A stretch of 27,093 bases of DNA from Bacteroidota bacterium (GTDB lineage: Bacteria > Bacteroidota > Bacteroidia > Flavobacteriales_F > PHOS-HE28): the NCBI GenBank assembly GCA_023418095.1, contig JAEZDL010000242.1:1-27093 (forward strand), written 5' to 3'. The notes under the pieces were generated by a model, which was given only the letters and a program-made list of their open reading frames with translations, was not told where the DNA came from and ran no database searches. The position numbers and the translations under genes are program-made. How positions within the stretch are numbered: position 1 is the first letter of the stretch; each line of letters starts with the position of its first letter. Below are positions 1 to 10,200 of this stretch, piece after piece.

Positions 1-50
1 TATTTTCGCCCCGCTGAAGAGGATCCCTTCGGGTTCAAGGCGTGGAACTT

Positions 51-3000
51 ATGGCACCAGAACAATTGCTCGGTACGTACAGGCGGTGGAACCTGATCAC
101 CGGATGGCTCGTTTTCTTGATCGCGGCGTGGACCTATCTCTCTACGATCGAACCTACGGCGAGCTTCTGGGATGCTGGCGAATTCATCGCAACGGCCTAT
201 AAACTCCAGGTCGGCCATCCCCCGGGCGCACCTTTCTACATGATCCTGGCGCGTGTCGCCGCAGCGTTCGTTGGGCCTGAAGCGGTGCCTGTTGCAGTGA
301 ACGCGTTGAGCGCACTCGCGAGCGCTTTCACCATTCTCTTTCTTTTCTGGAGCATCACGCATATGGCCTTCAAGCTGGTAACGCGGAATGATGCAGCACT
401 TACGATCGGAGGACTGATCGCGATCCTTGGCAGCGCCGTTGTTGGTTCACTGGCGTACACATGGAGCGACAGTTTCTGGTTCAGCGCCGTGGAAGGTGAA
501 GTTTATGCGCTTTCGAGCTTCTTCACTGCGATCGTTTTTTGGGGGATCCTGAAATGGGAAAGCGAAGCGGGCCGTGCCCATTCCACGCGCTGGCTGATCC
601 TGATCGCGTACCTGATGGGCTTGAGCATCGGCGTTCACCTGCTCAACCTGCTTGCCATCCCTGCGATCGCTTTCGTCTATTACTTCCAACGGTACAAGGT
701 GACGCCGCGGGGGATCGTGATGACGTTCGTCGTTTCAGCGCTGATCCTTGGTGCGATCCAGGCCATCATCATTCCGGGGATCGTGAAAGTGGCCGGTTGG
801 TTCGAACTGCTTTTCGTGAACGACTTCGGTCTTCCGTTCAATACCGGCAACCTCGTCTATTCGCTACTGCTCACCGGCGCGATCGTATGGCTGCTGATGT
901 GGACGCAGCGGAACGGACATGTGCTCTGGAACACGATGGTATTGGGCGTCACCGTGATCCTGTTGGGCTACAGCACCTATGCCATGATCGTGATCCGCAG
1001 CGCGGCCAATCCACCGATCGATGAGAACAATCCCGAGAACGTTTTCAATTTGCTCAGCTATTTGAATCGCGAACAATACGGCGATCGGCCGCTGCTTACC
1101 GGCCAGTTCTGGGATACGCCGTACACGAACGAAAGGCAGGACGGAACACCGGTGTACACGGCCACCTACCAGGTGTTGCAGAACGGCCGGCCCGTGCAGA
1201 ACTTCTACGACAAGTGGAGCGCGAAGCATTTCGTGGAAGAGAACCCAGACCACACGATCGATCACAAGTACGTGATCACCGACGCTCGGAAAGGAGTGGA
1301 GCCGGTGTACGATCCGCAGTTCACCATGTTCTTCCCGCGCATGTACAGCAGCAAGGGATCGCACATTGAAGCGTACAAGGATTGGACTGATTTCCGCGGA
1401 ACACCGATGCGCACCACCGATCGCGAAGGGAAACCGACGATCATCCACAAGCCTACGCAAGGCGAGAATTTCGACTTCTTCTTCTCCTACCAGGTGAACT
1501 GGATGTATGGCCGGTATTTCATGTGGAATTTCGCTGGAAGGCAGAATGATCTGCAAGGGCACGGCGGGATCGGTGAAGGCAACTGGCTCACCGGCATCAA
1601 ATTCATCGATGAACAACGGCTCGGCAACCAGGATCAGGTCCCGAGTTCGATGAGGGACAACAAGGCGTTCAACAAATTCTACCTGCTTCCATTGCTGCTC
1701 GGTGTGATCGGCATGGTGTTCCAACTGGTACGTCACACGCGTGATTGGATCGTGGTGATGCTCCTGTTCTTCTTCACCGGTCTCGCGATCGTGATCTACC
1801 TGAACCAGACCCCGTACCAGCCGCGTGAACGGGATTACGCATACGTGGGATCGTTCTATGCGTTCGCGATCTGGATCGGTCTTGGTGTGATCGCATTCTA
1901 TGAAGCCGCCCGATCCATTGTGCAACGCGATCTGGTCCACGCCATCGGTTTCGTGCTCGGACTTGGAGTGGTGAAATACATGCTCGAAGCCCTATTCCAG
2001 GATGCGGCCACTTCCGATCATTCCATGTCGTACATGATCCTTTACATGGGCGTCGTCGGCGGAGCGGCATTGATGCTCTTCCACCTGATCGGAAAGAGCT
2101 TGAGGAACGATATGCTGAACGGTACGCTGGCTTCGCTCGTGGGGCTTGCAGTTCCTGCGGTGATGGTGGCCGATGGTTGGGACGATCACGATCGTAGCCA
2201 TCGCAAACCCGCCCGAGATCTTGCGTGGGATTATCTGCAAAGCTGCGCGCCGAACGCGATCCTGTTCACCAACGGCGACAACGATACGTTCCCGCTGTGG
2301 TACGCTCAGGAAGTTGAAGGCGTGCGCACCGATGTTCGCGTGGTGAACCTGAGCCTGCTGAACACCGATTGGTACGCCGATCAGATGCGCCGCCAGGCAT
2401 ACGAGAGCACCCCACTGCCGATCGAAATGGCACCTGAGAAATACCGGCAGGGCACGCGTGATGTTGTGGCGCTGATCCCGCAGGGCGACAAGCAGCAATA
2501 CAGGAACATCAAGGAAATGATGGCGTTCGTGACGAACGACAAGAACCTCCAGCAGATCTTCACCCGGGGCGGCAAGGATGCCTGGTTCCCCACCGATCGG
2601 TTCAGCATTCCTGCGGATAGCGCTGCGGTATTCGGATCGGGAACATTGCAACCCGGCGACACGGCCTGGGTGCCTGCGGTGAACTGGCAGATCAAGCGGC
2701 AGGTGATTTTCAAGAACCACCTGATGGTGCTGGACATGCTGGCGAATTTCAACTGGCAACGTCCGATCTATTTCGCGGTGACGACCGGTCCGGACAGCTA
2801 CATCAACCTTCAGGATCATTTCCAGTTGGAAGGCCTTACGTACAGGCTTGTTCCTGCGAACACGCCGAACCGGGATCCGAACCAGAACGGACGTGTGGCC
2901 ACGGATATCATGTTCGAGAACGTGACCGAGAAATTCCGTTGGGGCAACATGGATACCGAGAAGGATATCTACCTCGATGAGAACATACTCCGCATGACCA

Positions 3001-3449
3001 CGAACCTTCGCCTGCAACTGAGCACACTTGCCGAGCAGTTGATCGAAGAGGGTAGGGAGGAGGATGCGCGAACGATCCTTGATATCTCACTGGAGAAGAT
3101 GCCGGAGCGCAACGTGCCGTTCGATCGGATCATGCTGCCCACCGTGGAAGCGTACTATACGATCGGTGATGTTGAGAAAGCGAACGTGTTGAGCGAAAGG
3201 CTCTTCACCATCATGGAGGAGAACCTCAACTGGCACCTGTCGTTGGAGCCGCGTTTCGCACTTCAGATGGACAATGAAATGGCGATCGCGCATGCTGTGA
3301 TGGGCCGATTGATGAGCACGACGATGAGCCATGACACAGCGCTCGGCAGTGCACTCGAGCAACGATTCGATCGGATCGAGCAGGCTTACCAGCAGAAATT
3401 GCAGGAACTTCAGTCCTCGGGAAGGCGCACCAGCCGGATGAACTTCTGA
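51..3449 (+). CDS. DUF2723 / GT117-type multi-spanning membrane protein
   Basis: Giant polytopic inner-membrane protein of the DUF2723 family, annotated elsewhere as glycosyltransferase family 117 with a GT-C (protein O-mannosyltransferase-like) fold. The N-terminal half has many hydrophobic helices (from about residue 17 onward to about 700). The first periplasmic loop carries the acidic motif SFWDAGEFIA near residues 38-47, where GT-C enzymes keep catalytic or metal-binding acidic residues, followed by GHPPGAPFY. A conserved PRERDYAYVGSFYAF stretch lies mid-protein. The soluble part has NGDNDTFPLWY near 741-751, and the C-terminal ~150 residues are helical and TPR-like. Length of about 1130 residues is normal for the family. 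An in-frame stop at 15-17 limits the start to GTG 42 or ATG 51; ATG 51 is preferred because AAGG at 37-40 lies at a sensible distance. The sugar donor and acceptor are unknown; O-glycosylation of exported proteins is plausible but inferred. The deacetylase gene follows after 22 bp. Confidence 0.88.
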   Translation: MAPEQLLGTYRRWNLITGWLVFLIAAWTYLSTIEPTASFWDAGEFIATAYKLQVGHPPGAPFYMILARVAAAFVGPEAVPVAVNALSALASAFTILFLFWSITHMAFKLVTRNDAALTIGGLIAILGSAVVGSLAYTWSDSFWFSAVEGEVYALSSFFTAIVFWGILKWESEAGRAHSTRWLILIAYLMGLSIGVHLLNLLAIPAIAFVYYFQRYKVTPRGIVMTFVVSALILGAIQAIIIPGIVKVAGWFELLFVNDFGLPFNTGNLVYSLLLTGAIVWLLMWTQRNGHVLWNTMVLGVTVILLGYSTYAMIVIRSAANPPIDENNPENVFNLLSYLNREQYGDRPLLTGQFWDTPYTNERQDGTPVYTATYQVLQNGRPVQNFYDKWSAKHFVEENPDHTIDHKYVITDARKGVEPVYDPQFTMFFPRMYSSKGSHIEAYKDWTDFRGTPMRTTDREGKPTIIHKPTQGENFDFFFSYQVNWMYGRYFMWNFAGRQNDLQGHGGIGEGNWLTGIKFIDEQRLGNQDQVPSSMRDNKAFNKFYLLPLLLGVIGMVFQLVRHTRDWIVVMLLFFFTGLAIVIYLNQTPYQPRERDYAYVGSFYAFAIWIGLGVIAFYEAARSIVQRDLVHAIGFVLGLGVVKYMLEALFQDAATSDHSMSYMILYMGVVGGAALMLFHLIGKSLRNDMLNGTLASLVGLAVPAVMVADGWDDHDRSHRKPARDLAWDYLQSCAPNAILFTNGDNDTFPLWYAQEVEGVRTDVRVVNLSLLNTDWYADQMRRQAYESTPLPIEMAPEKYRQGTRDVVALIPQGDKQQYRNIKEMMAFVTNDKNLQQIFTRGGKDAWFPTDRFSIPADSAAVFGSGTLQPGDTAWVPAVNWQIKRQVIFKNHLMVLDMLANFNWQRPIYFAVTTGPDSYINLQDHFQLEGLTYRLVPANTPNRDPNQNGRVATDIMFENVTEKFRWGNMDTEKDIYLDENILRMTTNLRLQLSTLAEQLIEEGREEDARTILDISLEKMPERNVPFDRIMLPTVEAYYTIGDVEKANVLSERLFTIMEENLNWHLSLEPRFALQMDNEMAIAHAVMGRLMSTTMSHDTALGSALEQRFDRIEQAYQQKLQELQSSGRRTSRMNF

Positions 3450-3471
3450 GCGCTGACTACCTTGTTCTCCG

Positions 3472-4119
3472 ATGTACCTGGTGCGGACACCGGAGTTGAT
3501 CAAGCCGTTCTTCAGGGACTTGCTTTGGAACGTTCCCAAAGCGGATGGCATCGTTCACCTCACCTTCGATGATGGCCCGATCCGGAAGGTCACGCCGTGG
3601 GTATTGGATCGGTTGAAGGAATTCAACGCTAAAGCCACGTTCTTCTGCATCGGGAAGAATGCAGAAGGTGAGCCGGAATTACTTGATCGGATCCGGGCGG
3701 AAGGACATTCGATCGGAAATCATACCTACGATCATCCCAACGGCTGGAAGACCTCGCAATTCAGCTATCTTAAGAACGTGCAGCGTTGCCGATCCATCGT
3801 CGATAGTGAACTTTTCAGGCCACCTTATGGAAGGATCACGCGCGAACAGGTGATCGCGTTGAAACGGCATTTCAGGATCGTGATGTGGGAGGTGCTCAGC
3901 GCCGATTTCGATCGCGATCTCACCGGTGAACAGTGCTACCGGAATGTGATGGAGAACGTGAAGGCCGGTTCCATCGTGGTCTTCCACGATAGTTTGAAGG
4001 CTTGGGACCGGTTGAGGATCGCGCTGCCCATGGTGCTTGAGGAACTTGCGGAGAAGGGATTCCGATCCGAAGCACTTCCGGAAAGGATGTCGGAGCCGCT
4101 TATTCAGGAACGGCGATGA
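3472..4119 (+). CDS. NodB-domain polysaccharide deacetylase family protein
   Basis: Metal-dependent carbohydrate esterase (CE4/NodB fold) that would remove N-acetyl groups from an envelope or extracellular glycan. Motif 1 is TFDDGP at residues 31-36 (D33 catalytic base, D34 metal ligand). Motif 2 is HSIGNHTYDH at 79-88 (H84 and H88 metal ligands). Motif 3 is RPPYG at 116-120. The late catalytic His lies in VFHDS (H172). All core motifs are intact. The protein is short (215 residues), has no obvious signal peptide and is essentially the catalytic domain alone. It sits 22 bp behind the DUF2723 gene and may be co-transcribed. Its last 20 bp overlap the end of the convergent OmpA-family gene on the other strand. 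The substrate cannot be told from sequence. Confidence 0.93.
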   Translation: MYLVRTPELIKPFFRDLLWNVPKADGIVHLTFDDGPIRKVTPWVLDRLKEFNAKATFFCIGKNAEGEPELLDRIRAEGHSIGNHTYDHPNGWKTSQFSYLKNVQRCRSIVDSELFRPPYGRITREQVIALKRHFRIVMWEVLSADFDRDLTGEQCYRNVMENVKAGSIVVFHDSLKAWDRLRIALPMVLEELAEKGFRSEALPERMSEPLIQERR

Positions 4120-6301
4120 CGCGGTACTCCGCGCGGCGGTTGACCGCATGCTCCGCGTCCGTGCATTCCACCCCCTTGGCGCAATGGTTCAGCAGCTGTG
4201 AAGATCCGTAGCCAACAGCGGTGAGCTGCTCCACTGGAACGCCTTTCGATCGCAGGTGGTCCTTGATCGCATCGGCCTGCTTTTGCGTTTCGCGAAGTTT
4301 TTCGTTCTCATTGCCACGCTGGTCGGAATGGACGCCGATCTCGATCTGCAGGGCCGGGTTCACGGTAAGCCGTTCCACCAATGGGTCCAGGGCGGCCTTG
4401 GCCGCGGCATCGAGCTTTACCTTTCCCGGCGTAGGCCTGAAACCCAGTGCGATCGGTCTGCCGATCATGATCGGTTCAAATGAGAGATCGTACTGTTCGT
4501 TCAGGTCGATGATGCCGGTATCCATGCCGGCGGTGGAGAGTGCGAAGCTGCGTGCGAAATAGCCCGGCTTCTCGAAATGCAGTTCGAAATCCTCGTTCGC
4601 CTGTATGCGGAACGCGAAGTCGCCGCTTTCGTTGGTGTGTTTCTCCTCGGAATGGAAACTGCTCATGTTCACGATGCTCACGGACATGTCCGCAAGGAAA
4701 CCGATCGACCCTTTTTCCTGTGCAACGCCGCGCAACCATATGCCTGCATCATCGGTGAGCGGTATATCGCGGGAGAGGATCTGCTGTTGTTCGATATCCT
4801 CCGTGCTGAAATGCCGTTGTCCTTCGTACCGCCCGGGATACTTCGCGATCAGCTTGTACTGCTTGTCCTTTTCCACCGGGAAGGCATACTCGCCGCGCGG
4901 ATCGGTACGTGTGGTCTCCAACACCTTTCCATCCATGTCGAGCAATTGCACTTCCGCATCCAGCAGCGGGATGTCATCCACCTGGTCGATCACGGTGCCG
5001 AGGACCATGTAACGTTCCTCCAGCGCACCGAACATCTCGAAGGCGTACAGGTCATCATCCCCTTTTCCTCCTTCACGATCGCTGGAGAAATAGCCCTTCC
5101 GGTTGTTCGCATCGATCATGAATCCCATGTCGTCCTTGGGACTGTTGATCGGCGCGCCGACGTTCAGTGCTCCCTTGAACTCACCTTTTTCACCCGGCTT
5201 CGCTGCGAACACGTCCAACCCACCGAGGCCTGGATGGCCGATCGAAGAGAAGTAAAGTGTTCCATCGCTGCTGATGAACGGGAACACTTCATTGTACGGC
5301 GTGTTCACCGCAGGGCCGAGGTTCTGTGGTTCGCCCCACTTGCCACCTTTGTCGCGGCACACGTAGATGTCCGTACCCCCGAGACCGCCGGGCATGTCGC
5401 TTACGAAGTAGAGGCTTTTGCCATCGGGTGAAAGCGCGGGATGGCCGGTGGAAACTTCGCTGTTGTTGTAGATGAACTGTTCAATGCCCGTCCAACGGCC
5501 TGTCTGTTGCGTAGCCTTGAAGATGCTGAGCCGGCTGATGCCACGCTGGCTTTTTTGGGCCTTGCCCTTGTAATAATTATTGCGTGTGAACCAGATCACG
5601 TCGCCGCTGGCGCTGGCGGTCGCAGGTCCTTCATGATAACGCGTGTTCACGTTGCCCGGTAGTGGCCGCGCGTTCACCAGATCGCCATCGGCACTTATGT
5701 CGGCGATGTAAAGGTCCAGGAAGGGCTGGTGGTCCCAAGCAGCGATCCGTTCCACGCCCACCTTCTTGTTGCGCGCGGTGCTGAACATCACCTGGTCCTT
5801 GCCAAGCCAGGCAGGTGCGAAATCGGAATATTCGGAGTTCACCGAAACGGATCGGACCTTGAACCGGTCGGTATCCTGCACGAATTTGCGTGCGAAACCA
5901 CTGATCTTGCTTCGTTCGTCGCCGCCACCCTTCGTCTCGGACAGGTAAAGGTCCATCCATTCCTCCGCTTCCGCGTACTTGCCATTGCTTTTCAAGGCCT
6001 GCGCATAGTTGAACAGATCCTTCTTTTCACGGTTCAGGAATTTCACCACCACGGAATACCAGCGTTCGGCTTCCACGGTGTTGCCGATGTTCATGTAGCT
6101 TTCCGCGAGCCTTTTCGTAACGTGATCGTTACGTGCGCCAAGGTCCACAGCAGCTTTGTACCCATCGATCGCGCGGGCGTAGGCCATCTCCTCGAAATGC
6201 CGGTCGGCCGTTGCGATGATCGAAGCGGCATCGTTCTGCGCAGGCAGTTCTATCGCGAAGAACCACAGGAAGATGATCGGTATGTACCGTTGGATGCACA
6301 T
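4100..6301 (-). CDS. PorE-like TPR / PD40 beta-propeller / OmpA-family outer-membrane-associated protein
   Basis: A 733-residue exported protein with the four-part architecture described for T9SS PorE: a signal peptide (residues 1-21, ending LPAQ), TPR-like helices (about 24-130), PD40/WD40-like beta-propeller blades (about 155-420, with repeated LSPDGKSLYFVS, SSDGTLYFSS and YFSSDREGG signatures), a carboxypeptidase-regulatory-like beta fold with PRGEYAF (about 430-590), and a C-terminal OmpA peptidoglycan-binding domain (about 620-733; HSDQRGNENEK and the NRRAEYRV end). It probably sits under the outer membrane and ties an outer-membrane complex to peptidoglycan. The start codon overlaps the SprF-like stop (TGATG), so it is translationally coupled to it and belongs to the adhesin module. 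It may equally be a SprD-type accessory protein rather than the housekeeping PorE; phylogeny would decide. The TAA stop lies inside the convergent deacetylase gene. Confidence 0.9.
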   Translation of the reverse strand: MCIQRYIPIIFLWFFAIELPAQNDAASIIATADRHFEEMAYARAIDGYKAAVDLGARNDHVTKRLAESYMNIGNTVEAERWYSVVVKFLNREKKDLFNYAQALKSNGKYAEAEEWMDLYLSETKGGGDERSKISGFARKFVQDTDRFKVRSVSVNSEYSDFAPAWLGKDQVMFSTARNKKVGVERIAAWDHQPFLDLYIADISADGDLVNARPLPGNVNTRYHEGPATASASGDVIWFTRNNYYKGKAQKSQRGISRLSIFKATQQTGRWTGIEQFIYNNSEVSTGHPALSPDGKSLYFVSDMPGGLGGTDIYVCRDKGGKWGEPQNLGPAVNTPYNEVFPFISSDGTLYFSSIGHPGLGGLDVFAAKPGEKGEFKGALNVGAPINSPKDDMGFMIDANNRKGYFSSDREGGKGDDDLYAFEMFGALEERYMVLGTVIDQVDDIPLLDAEVQLLDMDGKVLETTRTDPRGEYAFPVEKDKQYKLIAKYPGRYEGQRHFSTEDIEQQQILSRDIPLTDDAGIWLRGVAQEKGSIGFLADMSVSIVNMSSFHSEEKHTNESGDFAFRIQANEDFELHFEKPGYFARSFALSTAGMDTGIIDLNEQYDLSFEPIMIGRPIALGFRPTPGKVKLDAAAKAALDPLVERLTVNPALQIEIGVHSDQRGNENEKLRETQKQADAIKDHLRSKGVPVEQLTAVGYGSSQLLNHCAKGVECTDAEHAVNRRAEYRVIAVPE

Positions 6302-7230
6302 CAGAAGTATCGCGGCGAAATGGTCTGTCCCTGGATGAAACGCAGATCGTAACTGAGCATTATCTCGTGCGTGCCGGCGTTGTACGCACCGATGCGCGTG
6401 GTGGTGAGATCGAAGGCATAACCGGCACGGAGCTGTTCGGTGATCTGGTACTGCCCCATCAGCCCGAAGGCGTTCCCTACTCGGTACAGTGCCCCGAACC
6501 AGATGCGTTCACCCAGCAGAAAGTTGGCGTTCAGGTCGAGCGAAAGCGGTGCACCTTCAACGGTACGCAGCATGAACGACGGCTTGAACTTGAGGTCGCG
6601 GTTGATGTCCAGCACATATCCGCCCATGAGGAAATAGTGGCGCGCCGTTACCGCGGTGGTTATGATATCTGCGCCGGGTACATCAAGATCGTTCTCGAGC
6701 AATTTCGGCGCTGACAGACCGATGTAATACGTGTCGCTGTGCCAGAAGAGCCCGAAACCGAAATTCGGCAGCAGCTGGCCTTTCACGTTCACGCTTGCCG
6801 GATCGGCATCCACCGAAGTGAGCGAACCGAGATCGGCCCGATGCAGATCGATTCCGCCCTTCAGACCGAAGGAAAGTTGCGTGCTTGCCGTAGTCCTTAT
6901 CCGGTAGGCGAAGTCCCCATATAAGGAGGTCTGGCGTGTGGGACCGATCTTGTCCGTGATGGCGGTGAAACCAATGGCCAGGTTCTGCGACCGCAGCGGC
7001 GTATGCGCCAGCAGTGTCTGTGTGGCCGGTGCTCCTTCGAAGCCCACCCACTGGTGGCGGCTCAGGGCCATTACCGTAAGCACGTCGGCGCTGCCGGCGT
7101 AGGCCGGATTGAAGGCGAGCGTGTTGAACATGTACTGGTTGTACATGGGATCCTGCTGCGCCATCGCACGCGAGCCGGAGAACGCAACGATCCCGATGAT
7201 CAGGTACCTGAGGAGAAGCGGTGCGTTCAT
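6301..7230 (-). CDS. PorP/SprF family type IX secretion outer-membrane protein
   Basis: 309-residue predicted outer-membrane beta-barrel of the PorP/SprF family. The family hallmark is at the mature N-terminus: QDPMYNQYMFNTLAFNPAYAGS directly after a signal peptide ending AMAQ (about residue 25), here quoted only to show the conserved core MYNQYMFN...NPAYAGS. The rest alternates short amphipathic strands and ends in a Phe, typical of barrels. In Flavobacterium johnsoniae SprF, encoded behind sprB, is needed for export of the SprB adhesin; members of this family commonly sit behind genes for type B sorting-domain proteins. The start was placed at ATG 7230, because its ATGA overlaps the adhesin stop and the signal peptide begins there; an upstream in-frame extension to 7350 lies inside the adhesin's sorting domain and has no signal-like character. 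The 1-nt overlap with the next gene supports an operon. Confidence 0.93.
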   Translation of the reverse strand: MNAPLLLRYLIIGIVAFSGSRAMAQQDPMYNQYMFNTLAFNPAYAGSADVLTVMALSRHQWVGFEGAPATQTLLAHTPLRSQNLAIGFTAITDKIGPTRQTSLYGDFAYRIRTTASTQLSFGLKGGIDLHRADLGSLTSVDADPASVNVKGQLLPNFGFGLFWHSDTYYIGLSAPKLLENDLDVPGADIITTAVTARHYFLMGGYVLDINRDLKFKPSFMLRTVEGAPLSLDLNANFLLGERIWFGALYRVGNAFGLMGQYQITEQLRAGYAFDLTTTRIGAYNAGTHEIMLSYDLRFIQGQTISPRYF

Positions 7231-10200
7231 CGGTTCAGGTAGATATAGCCGGTGTATGGATCGGTGCCATTGTTCAGCTCGAGCACGTAGAAATAGGTGC
7301 CCGCCGGTACCTTTCCGCCGATCAGTGCGGAAGTGGATGTCCCATCCCACACCACGGTGTTATTGTCATAGGCTCCCGCTTCGTACACCTTGCCACCCCA
7401 ACGGTTGAAGATCACGATCCGGTTATCCGGGAAGCCTTCGATCCCCGGGATCATGAAGGTATCGTTTATGCCATCGTCGTTCGGTGAGAAGGTCTCCGGA
7501 ATGAAGATGTCCTCTTCGAAATCGCACGGTGAGGTCCCGATCAATGGAACGCTGGTGCAGCCTGAAGCATCGCTCACGTGAACCTCGAAATCAAGGTTCG
7601 CGGGGATCGGTACGCTTGTGAATACGTAGTCGGGTGCACCGGAGATCGAACCTTCGACGCCAGAGACTGCATACGTGGCCGGATCGCCGGAAACGATCGG
7701 GAACGTGATCACATAGGTGCGCGAGCGTTCGTCGCATATCCGCACCACCTCACCGGGTTGCGGGCCTTCGATCACCTGTACTTCCAGGTTCGCGATATCG
7801 GTGCCACATTCACCCGCATCGATCGTGTAGGTGAACTGGTAGGTCCCGATAGGAAGCAGTTGTGCGTTCAGCATCCCGTTCAGGAGCGCATCACCCACTT
7901 CAGGATCCACCGCGACCCATGTTCCGCCGCTTTGCGGTGAACCTCCAAGCCCACTGATCAATGGGAGTGAAGAGATGGTGTCGCATGCCACTATGGAGGC
8001 ATCCTCTCCTGCATTCGCCAGTTCGATCAATCCGACCAGGACGAATGAACTGAGCGCACCACATTCCGGCGTGGGCGGCATGTTGTAGAAATATGCGCCG
8101 GGCTGATCCACTCCTGGTGTGAAGGTGCCGCTGTGCTCTGCAAGGTTGGGTCCGGTCCAGATCCCGCCGGGATCGGGTGTGCCACCCAGTGCATCCACCA
8201 GATCCACCGGTCCGGAGGTGATGCATACCTGGATCGTGTCACTGACCCCCGGATCGAGGTATTCGGAGACCGTAGCGGAGACCACTGCGGAGACCGGCCC
8301 GCAGCCCGGATCGACGATCTCATAACCGAATTGCACGGTAGTGCCGGGTTCCAGAAGACTTGCATTGAAGGTTCCGTCGATCAGTGCGCCTGAACCGGTG
8401 AGATCTTCCCAGGTGCCGCCAGCTTCGGGGTCACCGCCCAGCGCGCTGAAAAGATCGAAACCGGTCAGGGCCCCACACACCACCACGCTGCTGTCGGCGC
8501 CGGCGTTGGCGCCTGCCGATACGTTCACCGTTACCGTACTGCTCGTCTCCGGACAGGGGCCGTTGGATGGGAAGGAATATTGGAACACCCACTGGCCGAT
8601 CCCTGCGATCGACGGATCGAACGAACTTCCGGTGAGCGCATTGCTTCCATCGAGATCTTCCCACGAACCACCGGGATCCGCAAGCGGCCCGAGCGCTTCG
8701 AAGAGATCGATCGCGGTCTGGGAGATGCAGGCATCCACGATCGCATTCGTACCGGGGTGATCCCCAAGTGTGACGGCCACGATCAGCGAAGCGCTCGCAT
8801 CCGCACACGGTTCCTCACCGGCCAATGTATAGATGTATTCACCGGGTGCATCGCCTGCCGGATCGAAAAATTCGCCATGTTCATTTCCGTCAGGCCCCAC
8901 CCATGTTCCGCCTGGCGAAGGCTCGCATCCGAGGTAATTGATCAATTGGATCGGTGGAAGTGTGGAACAGATGTTCAACGAAGCATTGCAGCCGGCGTTC
9001 GGCGCTTCGGGTTCGATCACTTCAACGAATGCGAAATCGTTCGCACATGGAAGCGTAGCGGAAATGGTATACCGGTAAGTTCCCGGCGTATTCGCCGCGG
9101 GATCGTAGATGCCGGAATGGGGGATGTTGCCGGTAACATGGAACCACGACCCACCGCTTTGTGCCGAAGGACCGAGCAGATCGAAGAGTACGATCGCATC
9201 ATCGGTGGAACAGATCGATATCGAAGCATCCTCACCCGCATTCGGGGCCTGCTGGATCGTGACCGTTACGGTCGTTGAATCCGCCGGGCAGTTACCCACG
9301 CTGGGTACAACATATTCATAAACGCCCGCAGCATCGGTTGCCGGATCGAACGATCCGGAATGTGCTGTTCCCGATGGCCCGAACCATTCGCCGCCCGCAT
9401 CGGGAGAGCAGCCGAGCGAATTCCCCAGCTGCACCGGCGTGCCGGAACTGCAGACCGCCACCTGGCCGGCACAACCGGCATTCGGGCCTTCCACCACGGT
9501 TACCGTAACGCGCGCCACATCCCCCGCGCACTGCGAAGAGGCCGGAAGCACGTAATCGAACCGCCATGTGGATCCCTCGGTCACCTGGTTCGCGTTGAAG
9601 ACATTGCCGATGAGCGCACCACTTCCATCCACATCCTGCCATGCACCTCCAGCTTGTGGCGTGCCACCCAGCGCTGTGAACAGATCCAGCAACTGCGTTT
9701 CGCAAACGTTCACGGAGGCATCCTCCCCGGCATCAAGTGCGCTTGAAAGTTGCACCACCACGAAGGCCGTATCGCTCGGACAGGGGCCGGTGCCTGTTAC
9801 GATGTACCTGTATTGGTAGGTGCCGGCCGCTACGCCCGTGGCGTTCAACACGCCGTTCGTTATCGTTCCTGCGGAATTCAGGTTCGTCCAGGTGCCACCA
9901 GGGCTTGCTGAACCACCCAGCGCACTGAACAGTGGGATCGTCGCATCATCCAGGCATGCGGAGATGGAGCCGTTCGAACCGGCGTTCGGTGCGTTCACCT
10001 TCGTGATCTGCACCTGCGCGACCGCATTGGTACATGGAGCAGATCCGGCAACTGTATAAACATAGGTACCTGAGGCATCCACGGATGGATCGAAGATCGG
10101 TCCATGTGCCGGTCCGTTCACGCCCAAGGTCCATGTGCCGTTGGCCGCAGGTGAACATCCCAGCAGGTTCAGCAATGGCTGTGGTGCAGCGCTCGAGCAG

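Noticed and set aside
864..3017. Long minus-strand frames (358 and 341 codons) inside the DUF2723 gene
   Set aside because: Antisense shadows of a conserved gene with low-complexity His/Arg-rich translations and no recognisable domain.
7231..7350. 40-codon N-terminal extension of the SprF-like protein
   Set aside because: It would lie before a clear signal peptide and inside the adhesin sorting domain; the ATGA overlap start at 7230 is far better.
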